Source of the DNA: CAZSSM01 sp964609385
GTDB lineage: Bacteria > Planctomycetota > Planctomycetia > Isosphaerales > Isosphaeraceae
Direction: 5' to 3'
DNA length: 8,743 bases
Assembly: GCA_964609385.1 (NCBI GenBank)
Contig: CAZSSM010000155.1
Coordinates: forward strand, 1 to 8,743
The notes beneath the pieces are model-generated. The model saw nothing but the letters and a program-made list of their open reading frames with translations, did not search any database and was not told the origin of the DNA. Position numbers and translations under genes: made by a program. Shown in pieces: positions 1-5,972 of this stretch (its first letter is position 1; the number at the start of each line of letters is the position of its first letter).

Positions 1-72
1 ATCAATGGGATCGATTGATCCGCCGCAGCCGGTCTCGAGATCCGGACTCCAGACGTTAGGGTAACGGTCCTG

Positions 73-906
73 TCATTCGCCCAGCGTGTTCCCCTGATCG
101 TAGTCACCGATCGGTCGGACCCAGATGTTGCGGAACCGGATCGGGTTGCCGTGGTCTTGGAGCAAAATCGGCCCTTGCGGTCCGTGCGCACTGTAGACAG
201 GCAGGCCCCGATAGGTCATCGGGCCGAGCAGTTCGCGGTGGTTGTGCACGACCACGCCGTTGTGCAGGACCGTCGCGTAGGCCGGCGAGACGAGTTCACC
301 GTCTTCGTCGAACCGAGGCGCGGTGAACAGGATGTCGTAGCTCTGCCATTGCCCGGGGCCCTTCGACGCGTTGACCAGCGGCGGGAACTGGCCGTAGATC
401 GCCGAGGCCTGGCCATCGGGATAAGTGATGTTCTCAAAGCTGTCGAGGATCTGGATCTCATAGCGTCCGAAGAACATCACGCCGCTGTTACCTCGACCTT
501 GGCTGGAACCGCTCACTTCCTCGGGCGTGGCGAACTCCAGGTGCAGTTGACAATCGCCGAACTGGTCGGTCGATAGGATCGAGCCGGAGCGCGGTCGGAC
601 CACCATCGCGCCGTCTTCGATAATCCAGTCGGCCGGGCCACCGCCCCGCGCGGCCTTCCAGTGCGACAGGTCCGTCCCGTCGAACAGCACGACCGCGTCC
701 GACGGCGCGCGGCCGGGCTGCTCCTGCGTGCTCGAACTGCCCGGGTCGATCACCGGTGGTTGCGGACGATCCCCGTCGTGCACGTGGTACGGTGTCCCCG
801 GGATGATCGGCGTGTCCTTGAACCCGATCTGCTTTTGAACCGCCGCGACGGCCAACGGCAACGCCAGGACGAGGGTGGCGGAAACTCCTTTGATCATAAT
901 CGACAT
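73..906 (-). CDS. DUF1080 / 3-keto-disaccharide hydrolase domain protein, exported
   Basis: The 277-residue product starts with a hydrophobic, signal-peptide-like stretch (about residues 5-22), so it is probably exported or periplasmic. The rest matches the DUF1080 family, which has a concanavalin/LamG-like beta-sandwich and includes 3-keto-disaccharide hydrolases. Visible family features are LFDG at 74-77 (start of the domain), RGNSGVMF at about 138-145, YEIQILDS at 149-156, YGQFPP at 171-176, GQWQSYD at 185-191, and a C-terminal strand QDHGNPIRFRNIWVRPI ending at 266. The ATG at 906 is preceded by AAGGAG seven bases upstream, which decides the start over the internal ATG at 897. It lies 72 bp downstream of the enolase-like gene on the same strand, so the two are probably co-transcribed. 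Such pairs are common in planctomycete sugar-degradation loci. The family call is firm; the substrate is unknown. Confidence 0.9.
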   Translation of the reverse strand: MSIMIKGVSATLVLALPLAVAAVQKQIGFKDTPIIPGTPYHVHDGDRPQPPVIDPGSSSTQEQPGRAPSDAVVLFDGTDLSHWKAARGGGPADWIIEDGAMVVRPRSGSILSTDQFGDCQLHLEFATPEEVSGSSQGRGNSGVMFFGRYEIQILDSFENITYPDGQASAIYGQFPPLVNASKGPGQWQSYDILFTAPRFDEDGELVSPAYATVLHNGVVVHNHRELLGPMTYRGLPVYSAHGPQGPILLQDHGNPIRFRNIWVRPIGDYDQGNTLGE

Positions 907-978
907 CGTCGGACTCCTTGGGTTGATGGATCTCTGGAGGTGAAACGCATTCCGAATGCATGCGACGTCAATGATAGC

Positions 979-2412
979 TCACTCGTTAACGACGACAGGT
1001 CCGTCGCGACGGGCCTTCTCGTAGAGGGCCTGCCAGCGCTCCGAGCCGTCGTTGGGGGCGAGTTCGGTGGTCACCCCGCGTCGGAAGTACGGGTACGTTC
1101 CGCGCATCCCTTCGGTCAGCATGAAGTTGACCCGACCGTTGTTGGCCGTGTAAATCGTCGGCCCGTCCGGCCACCGCGAGACGATCAGGCGGGGCGGATC
1201 GGGACGCTGGGTGGGCTTGTCGATCTGGAGCCGACGGACCAGATCCATGTCGATCTCGAAGCCCAGGCCGGGACCAGTCGGCACCTGTGACCGGCCGTCC
1301 TCGACCACGATTGGCCGGTCGAGCAGCGTCTCGTTGAAGAGCTGATGGCAGTTGACCGCCGGCCAAGCGGCTTTCTCGAGGACACTGCCGAAGTGCAACG
1401 ACCACGCCGCGGTCACGCTCGACCCGACGATCTGGAGCCAGAACCGACGGTCCGCCAGGGCCGCCTCGGTCCCTTGACGCATGACCCGGCTCGCGCCTCC
1501 ACCGATCACATAGCCGTCGCAGGCGTTATACTTGATCACGTCGACCGGTGGGGGCGTCCCGTAGTGGAGCGCGATCGGCGTCTCGATCGCATCGGTGATC
1601 GCGACGTTGCCCTCCAGGTCGCGTTGGGGGATCGGCGTTTCGAAGATGCCGACCTGGGGCGCCTGAGCCAGTTCGCGGAGCACGGGGATTCCGCGCTCGG
1701 CATCGAGCAGACAGTCGTTGAAGTCGATGCCGACCTTGAACCAATCGGGGATCGTCCCTCGGATCGCCTCGACCTGCGCGTAGTTGTCGAACCAGGGACG
1801 CCCCTTGGTCTTGAGCGCCTTGTAGCCCTGGTCGATCGCCGTCTGGCACTCGGCGACCCAGTCCTCCGGCGGCATGTCGATGTTCCACCAACCCACCGGC
1901 GTCGTCTCGTGGACCTGGTTGCCGAGCAGGTTATGGATCGGCACGTCGATGGCACGCGCCACGGCATCGAAGAGGGCCATTTGCAGCCCGGCGCCCAGCG
2001 AGTCGTCCCACATCACCTCGGCAGCGTTCCGGCCTTGCACCCGCGCCACGTCGTTGTCGTCGGGCACGCCGAAGGTGTAGTAGAGCAGCGTCTCGCCGTG
2101 CCCCAACTGACCGGAGGCCAGCTCGACCTCGATGATCTCGCTGTAGATCCAGTGCGGCAGCTCGCGCGCCATGATCTTGGCCGGGATCTCGCGGAAGCTC
2201 AGCTTGACCGTCATCCGCTCGATCCGCGTGACGGTCAGATCCCCCCGCGCCGATGCCTTGGCCACCCGCGATCGCGGATTGACCGCGACCAGCCCGAAAC
2301 CCGCCGCGCCCAGCGCTGCCGCCTGCAAGAATCGACGCCGACTCGGACTCAAGGCTTCCGTCGTCGGCTCCGGCACCGAATTCTGCCGTCCCCGCTCCTC
2401 CGAGATCCCCAC
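979..2412 (-). CDS. Tat-exported enolase-superfamily (mandelate racemase/muconate lactonizing enzyme-like) protein
   Basis: The 477-residue product has a twin-arginine signal: SRRRFLQ at 24-30 followed by an Ala/Gly-rich hydrophobic stretch to about 45. It should be exported folded. Enolase-superfamily barrel landmarks follow: KTK at 201-203 (second-strand lysines), GIDFND with Asp230 and Asn232 (third strand), FETPIP with Glu258 (fourth strand), His340 in SLHFG and Glu361 in FNETLL. At the fifth strand the usual PIA-x-G/D-E acidic ligand is replaced: the sequence reads PIALHYG at 279-285, so one of the three usual Mg ligands is not obvious. The start is GTG at 2412, supported by GGAGGT five bases upstream. 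Dehydratase or racemase chemistry on a sugar acid would be the family expectation, but the altered ligand means the reaction should not be assumed. It is the upstream gene of the likely operon with the DUF1080 gene. Confidence 0.87.
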   Translation of the reverse strand: MGISEERGRQNSVPEPTTEALSPSRRRFLQAAALGAAGFGLVAVNPRSRVAKASARGDLTVTRIERMTVKLSFREIPAKIMARELPHWIYSEIIEVELASGQLGHGETLLYYTFGVPDDNDVARVQGRNAAEVMWDDSLGAGLQMALFDAVARAIDVPIHNLLGNQVHETTPVGWWNIDMPPEDWVAECQTAIDQGYKALKTKGRPWFDNYAQVEAIRGTIPDWFKVGIDFNDCLLDAERGIPVLRELAQAPQVGIFETPIPQRDLEGNVAITDAIETPIALHYGTPPPVDVIKYNACDGYVIGGGASRVMRQGTEAALADRRFWLQIVGSSVTAAWSLHFGSVLEKAAWPAVNCHQLFNETLLDRPIVVEDGRSQVPTGPGLGFEIDMDLVRRLQIDKPTQRPDPPRLIVSRWPDGPTIYTANNGRVNFMLTEGMRGTYPYFRRGVTTELAPNDGSERWQALYEKARRDGPVVVNE

Positions 2413-2884
2413 GAAGCACCTCCCGAATCCGATCGAATTCCCCGAACGCCCGGCACCCTCCGCGCCAAGGCCTCGACCCCAGCGACTCTAAACCTCCCAA
2501 GACCCGATCGCCAGGCCCGAGACCACACCAGGCCGTCCAGAACTCCTGAGGAGAGATCGGTTGCCGACACAACTCCATCCCTGTCCCCGATCCAGTGGGG
2601 TGACTCATCAGGTGGACGGGTTATTGCCGAAATCGTCTCGAAAGGTTGCTTACTTGTGCAAATTACATCCACCCAGCGATGGTGCTCTGGGTGGTCAACC
2701 GGGACAGCAGCATTCGTTTGGTCTCATGAACCGCCATCCGATACCGACCCACCTCGGTCCGGAACCTCGAGTCGTCATCCTTCCTATACAGTGATTGAAG
2801 ATTCCAGCTAATATGAATCTGATGAATGGTCTTTTCAAGAAGATCAGATGCTCTCAAGCAGTTTACGTCGAGGATAAGGCGGCG
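2413..2884. other. Divergent intergenic region, 472 bp, no convincing gene
   Basis: This stretch separates the minus-strand enolase operon from the plus-strand SEFIR-FGE gene and should hold both promoters. Frames open here are extensions of shadow frames with no family features. On the plus strand TATACA at 2785-2790 resembles a -10 element (four of six matches to TATAAT), but no good -35 lies at the right distance. If it is real, transcription would begin near 2797, after the possible TTG start at 2795, which favours a later ATG. A stem-loop lies at 2669-2694. GC falls along the region towards the SEFIR gene. Confidence 0.5.
2669..2694. repeat. 8-bp inverted repeat (stem-loop) upstream of the SEFIR-FGE gene
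   Basis: CCACCCAG at 2669-2676 is perfectly complementary to CTGGGTGG at 2687-2694 with a 10-base loop. It sits about 190-215 bp before the preferred ATG of the SEFIR-FGE gene. No T-run follows on either strand, so it is not a typical intrinsic terminator. It could be an operator or a leader hairpin. The sequence match is certain; the function is unknown. Confidence 0.4.
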
Positions 2885-4438
2885 ATGTTGCAGGCACCTC
2901 CGAAAGTCTTTATTAGCTACAGCCACGATAGCGAGGCTCATGGAGGGCGTGTGCTCGCCCTTGCGGATCAGCTGGAGCGTAATGGGCTCGAGACGATCTT
3001 CGATCAGTACGAGCCGACTCCGGCGATCGGCTGGAACCTTTGGATGAGGCATGGTCTTCGCGAAGCCGATTTCGTGCTGATGATCTGCACGGAGATCTAT
3101 TACCAGCGCGTCGAACATCAGGCGCGCCTTGGGGAGGGGCTTGGGGTCAAGTGGGAGGGGTCTCTGATCCAGAATGCTCTCTACAATGACAGTACTCCCA
3201 AACAGAAGTACATTCCGATCCTGCTCGAGGAAACCCAGGATTCGTTCGTCCCGGACTCGGTCCGTGATCATAATCGATATCGGCTTGCGGGATTCGATTT
3301 GAGCGACCCTGGCTATGAGAACCTCTATCGACATCTGACCGATCAGTCGAAAGTGACTCGACCCAAACGCGGTCCCATGGTCAGTCTTTCACGAGGCGGT
3401 CAAGTGAAGCTCGAAGACAAAACCGCGTTTGATCCGGCGATCGTTTCTACTCGGTCCGAATCTGTGAGACCTTCTCGCCCCCCGCGTGGAGCAATTGTCA
3501 AGTTACGCGAAGACCGTTCGCAGAAGATTTGTCGATATCTCTTGTTGGTTGCATGGTTAGTTGCACTGGTGTTAATAGTGTACGTTATCGTTTGGCGGTC
3601 GCTGATCAATCCATTTAACACAGAGGATCTTCTACAACTGCCATTTAATCCCAAGGGAGAAGTCTCTCGACCGGATTGGGCTCCCACGTGGGCAGTGGCT
3701 TGGGGCCAAGACGAGTATGGATCTTGGGCAGCTTTTGAGGTGGATGGCGTTCGTCAGCGATTACGTTGGATTCCTCCGGGGCGTTTTAAGATGGGCTCCC
3801 CTGAGTATGAGAAGTTCCCAGAAAAGGGGGAAGGGCCTCAGCACGAGGAGATGATCGCATCGGGTTTTTGGTTGTTCGAGACGGAGTGTTCTCAGTCGTT
3901 GTGGGAGGCGGTGATGGGCAAGGAGAGCAACCAGAGCAAATTTAAGGGCGCGGCTCTTCCCGTTGAGAACGTGAGTTGGGATGACGTTCAAGAGTTTGTA
4001 GCTAAGATCAATGGGCGTGTTGCAGGTTTAGAGCTTGCACTTCCGAGCGAGAAGCACTGGGAGTACGCGTGTCGTGCTGGTACGAAGGGTCCACGATATG
4101 AGTCGAGTCTCGATGAGATTGCTTGGTATGTGAAGAACAGCGATGGCAAGACCCATCCGGTGGGATTGAAACAACCGAACGCTTGGGGTCTTTACGATAT
4201 GTTTGGGAACGTTTGGGAATGGTGTTCAGACCCGTGGCGTGACAGTTACTCGGATCCCGTTCCGTCTGACACAGCGTCCGCCCCCCGTGTCCTCCGGGGT
4301 GGGTCGTGGGTCTACGTCGCTAGGTACGTGCGGGCCGCCTGTCGGGGCCTCAGGCACCCGTCGCTCCGGCTCGACTACCAGGGCTTTCGCTGTGTCGAGT
4401 TCCTGAGCCGCGGCCCGGTTCCGGCGGAGCCGGAATAG
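2885..4438 (+). CDS. SEFIR domain - transmembrane helix - FGE-sulfatase (C-type-lectin fold) receptor-like protein; candidate DGR target
   Basis: The product is 517 residues from the ATG at 2885. The frame also opens at TTG 2795 and ATGs 2813 and 2822, but the SEFIR domain begins only five residues after the 2885 Met, and AAGG lies five bases upstream of it. Domain order: SEFIR (TIR-like) at about 6-162, with KVFISYSHDSE at its start, FDQYE, LREADFVLMICT and VKWEG (Glu91). A basic linker follows, then one hydrophobic helix at about 218-237. An FGE-sulfatase domain runs from WIPPGRFKMGS (295-305) through GNVWEWC (441-447) and RVLRGGSW (468-475) to GFRC (500-503). The basic flank before the helix predicts SEFIR inside and FGE outside. 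The two active-site cysteines of true FGE enzymes, just after GGSY/W, are absent, so the domain is probably a binding module. The last ~150 bp look like a DGR variable region. SEFIR domains act in signalling and, in some bacterial antiphage proteins, in NAD depletion; that role here is inference. Confidence 0.9.
   Translation: MLQAPPKVFISYSHDSEAHGGRVLALADQLERNGLETIFDQYEPTPAIGWNLWMRHGLREADFVLMICTEIYYQRVEHQARLGEGLGVKWEGSLIQNALYNDSTPKQKYIPILLEETQDSFVPDSVRDHNRYRLAGFDLSDPGYENLYRHLTDQSKVTRPKRGPMVSLSRGGQVKLEDKTAFDPAIVSTRSESVRPSRPPRGAIVKLREDRSQKICRYLLLVAWLVALVLIVYVIVWRSLINPFNTEDLLQLPFNPKGEVSRPDWAPTWAVAWGQDEYGSWAAFEVDGVRQRLRWIPPGRFKMGSPEYEKFPEKGEGPQHEEMIASGFWLFETECSQSLWEAVMGKESNQSKFKGAALPVENVSWDDVQEFVAKINGRVAGLELALPSEKHWEYACRAGTKGPRYESSLDEIAWYVKNSDGKTHPVGLKQPNAWGLYDMFGNVWEWCSDPWRDSYSDPVPSDTASAPRVLRGGSWVYVARYVRAACRGLRHPSLRLDYQGFRCVEFLSRGPVPAEPE
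4286..4390 (+). other. Candidate diversity-generating-retroelement variable region (VR) in the FGE domain
   Basis: From RVLRGGSW to GFRC the codons divide into two classes. Framework codons encode conserved FGE residues: Ala-Arg at 4319-4324, Val-Arg-Ala-Ala at 4328-4339, Arg at 4343, Pro-Ser at 4358-4363, Arg at 4367. Between them lie codons at lectin-fold variable positions, and 11 have the form NNC: GTC 4310, TAC 4313, GTC 4316, TAC 4325, GGC 4346, CTC 4349, CAC 4355, CTC 4364, CTC 4370, GAC 4373, TAC 4376. This is what adenine-specific mutagenesis of AAC codons gives, with the first two bases randomised and the C kept. FGE-type lectin folds are known DGR variable proteins. The codon pattern is seen in the sequence; the DGR mechanism is inferred, since no template repeat or reverse transcriptase is in the window. 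Confidence 0.6.
4419..4435 (+). repeat. GC-rich stem-loop at the 3' end of the candidate VR gene
   Basis: TTCCGGC (4419-4425), loop GGA, GCCGGAA (4429-4435) form a perfect 7-bp stem ending directly at the TAG stop (4436-4438). Characterised DGR targets carry a GC-rich hairpin or cruciform just downstream of the VR and its initiation-of-mutagenic-homing (IMH) sequence, and the position and size here fit. The GC-rich run between GFRC and this stem (about 4391-4418) would be the IMH candidate. There is no T-run, so an intrinsic terminator is less likely. The inverted repeat is certain; the DGR role is inferred. Confidence 0.5.
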
Positions 4439-4604
4439 GTGCCGTTAGCCATGGGCAGGTCAAGCGCAGCGTATGAGCGGAGACCGTCACAGCGGCGTGG
4501 CGGAGCCGCCGCAGTGCGTGTCGTAGCGAGTTCGCGGAGCGCTGCGGGTCAACCGATCGTGTTGTAGGTTTTTCAAAATATGCGCGTTCCTTGCAATGGC
4601 CGAT
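4439..4604. other. Convergent intergenic region with further GC-rich hairpins
   Basis: This 166-bp gap lies between two genes that end towards each other. The 10-mer GGCGGAGCCG of the stop-codon stem-loop recurs at 4499-4508 inside another small hairpin (GGCGG 4499-4503, CCGCC 4506-4510). The core GCGGAGC appears a third time at 4534-4540, flanked by a CGC/GCG stem. CGCAGCG (4465-4471) is complementary to CGCTGCG (4540-4546), so the whole block could fold as a larger structure. High GC continues from the candidate VR to about 4555, then drops sharply into an AT-rich stretch (4563-4582). No coding region is convincing here. Confidence 0.45.
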
Positions 4605-5600
4605 TTATTTCGTGCGCCACCAGGTGGGAAAAGGGTGTCGGGCATCGAGGCCGTGGGCTTCGAGGTCAGCACGGAAGCGGCGGGCGTCGGTGGGGTAGCC
4701 GGCGGTGGGCTTGAGGATGATGGGCGGGTCGAGGGCCTTGGCGAGGCGTTGCCAACAGGCGTTGAAGGCGTCCATCCAGGCTTCGCGGAGAGCCTTGCTG
4801 ATCATCGAGGCCAACGCGACGAGCCCGTCGTCGGCATCGGCGCGGGGTCGGAACTGGATCGTCAAGCGTCGGCCGTCCAAGTCGAGGGCGTACGCGCTCA
4901 GGTCGCGGCCCTCGACTCCGCGCTCGATCCAGACATCGGAGAAGGTCTCGACCAGCAGGTCATAGTAGGTGTTCCGGGCGCCATGCTTATCGGACTGGAC
5001 CGAGACGAGAGAGTCGGTCGTCGACTCCCAGACGTCGCGGAGCAGACTTCGGAACACGTCGCCGTGGACCTTCGCCTTGTTCCGGTGCTGGTCGAGCAGC
5101 CCATTGAATCGCTCGGGACCAAGCACGATCGAGTGGACGTAATAAAGCGTCCAGGAGTGTCCGTCGAACGGATAGCTCGTCGACGCCTGAGACTCCAGCG
5201 ATGCGACGTCTGCGGTCGGGAAGGGGGGATCGGTGTCTTCGGTCCAGCGCCCGAGTTCGCTGAGGGCCGTCGACGAGCCGAGCGCTTCAAGGACCAAACC
5301 GAGCGTCGAAGGATTCGGGTTGCCGAGCGCCTCCAAGGCCCGGATCAGGGCCAACTCGAGTCGGGCGCGCCCTCGACGGTCCTTGGTGATGGCCTTGGAG
5401 TCGTCGACCCAGAGCGCGTCGGGCGGGCCGCCAGCACGTCGAATATGGCCCGGCGGATCGGCCCAGAGGTCGGGACGCTGCGCGTCGGGCGTCCGTGCCG
5501 CGACCGCGGTCATGACCAAGGGGCCGAGGTTGGGCCCGTATCCCGCCTCGTCGATGCCGACCCAGAGCACGGGCGCCTCTCGGGGTGAAGGGACTGTCAT
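4605..5600 (-). CDS. RNase HII/HIII-like nuclease-superfamily protein
   Basis: The product is 331 residues from the ATG at 5600. The frame stays open to 5738, but the extra residues do not resemble the family and a cytoplasmic nuclease needs no leader; no start here has a strong ribosome binding site. RNase HII-type landmarks are GIDEAGYGPNLGP at 15-27 (Asp17, Glu18; family pattern DEAGxGPxxGP), DDSKAIT at 66-72 (the DSKxLt-like motif), SDKHGARN at 203-210 (Asp204), ASMISKALREAW at 264-275 (family ASIxAKxxRD) and TAGYPTD at 299-305. The fourth acidic position is Glu273 rather than Asp, as in RNase HIII (D-E-D-E). It is longer than ordinary RNase HII (about 200 residues), with insertions near 100-160 and 210-255. 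The expected role is cleaving RNA in RNA-DNA hybrids, but as a divergent subfamily its true substrate is uncertain. It converges on the SEFIR-FGE gene. Confidence 0.78.
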   Translation of the reverse strand: MTVPSPREAPVLWVGIDEAGYGPNLGPLVMTAVAARTPDAQRPDLWADPPGHIRRAGGPPDALWVDDSKAITKDRRGRARLELALIRALEALGNPNPSTLGLVLEALGSSTALSELGRWTEDTDPPFPTADVASLESQASTSYPFDGHSWTLYYVHSIVLGPERFNGLLDQHRNKAKVHGDVFRSLLRDVWESTTDSLVSVQSDKHGARNTYYDLLVETFSDVWIERGVEGRDLSAYALDLDGRRLTIQFRPRADADDGLVALASMISKALREAWMDAFNACWQRLAKALDPPIILKPTAGYPTDARRFRADLEAHGLDARHPFPTWWRTK

Positions 5601-5972
5601 TGGCTTAGGAGCAGAATTGTTGGCGAGGTCCGATTCGCTTTGGCGGCAGTGCCAACGCCCAGTGAGAGCGAGGAGCACAGCCACCAAATAAGCTTGGCTC
5701 ATGAGTCCGCGTTGTTGTGGCTTTTGGCCCCAACCCACCCACCGCCGTGCCCGGGTGGCTGGGGACTGCGAGCGTCGCGAGCAGACCCCGGGATTGATGG
5801 CTCGAGTCGGCCCACTCCTCGTCCCAACGCTAGTCCCACTCCCCCGGGTTGTCCCCGGGGTCTGGCCCCCAAGCGGGCCAGTCCCCAGCCACCCGAACCC
5901 GTAGATTGTCCGAGAAAGGGCAGAGCTATCGATTTCGCCCCATAGGCCAATAAGTCTTATTAGCTCATGCGA
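5601..5972. other. 372-bp non-coding region between RNase H-like and ParA genes
   Basis: Most of this region is a large palindromic element (5752-5895, listed separately). An 83-codon Gly/Arg-rich minus-strand frame (5699-5950) is a by-product of the GC-rich repeat and looks non-coding. Just past the ParA stop codon lies a small AT-rich palindrome, AATAAG (5949-5954), T, CTTATT (5956-5961); without a T-run it is only a weak terminator candidate. The promoter of the RNase H-like gene should lie at the 5600-5750 end, but no clear -35/-10 pair is visible. Confidence 0.5.
5752..5895. repeat. Palindromic element with nested inverted repeats (REP/MITE-like)
   Basis: A perfect 17-bp inverted repeat, CGGGTGGCTGGGGACTG at 5752-5768 and its reverse complement at 5879-5895, bounds 144 bp. 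Inside is a perfect 11-bp pair, CAGACCCCGGG at 5782-5792 and CCCGGGGTCTG at 5854-5864. An alternative 7-bp hairpin is CTGGCCC (5862-5868) with GGGCCAG (5875-5881). Nested stems around a GGGGACTG-type core resemble intergenic REP-like or miniature mobile elements. It may also end the ParA transcript. The repeats are certain; the class is inferred. Confidence 0.6.

Noticed and set aside
1345..2811. Long plus-strand open frame of 488 codons
   Set aside because: It lies opposite the enolase-like gene, is rich in Arg/Asp/His/Leu, shows no family motifs, and is a typical high-GC shadow frame.
2795..2884. TTG start at 2795 for the SEFIR-FGE gene
   Set aside because: It adds 30 residues outside the SEFIR domain, lacks a clear ribosome binding site, and could lie upstream of a possible transcription start near 2797. 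The choice remains open, since 2813 and 2822 are also in frame.
4419..4510. Hairpins at the end of the SEFIR-FGE gene as rho-independent terminators
   Set aside because: No T-run follows the stems; the nearest T-run (4569-4573) is separate.
4596..5588. Plus-strand open frame of 330 codons
   Set aside because: It is antisense to the RNase H-like gene, whose motifs are clear; the plus-strand translation is Val/Gly/Arg-rich with no motifs.
5640..5702. Signal peptide or lipobox on the extended RNase H-like protein
   Set aside because: The hydrophobic stretch exists only if translation starts upstream of 5600; the nuclease domain starts right after the 5600 ATG, and there is no ribosome binding site for the longer form.
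5699..5950. Minus-strand 83-codon Gly-rich frame in the intergenic gap
   Set aside because: It is generated by the GC-rich palindromic element, has no ribosome binding site or motif, and is low in complexity.
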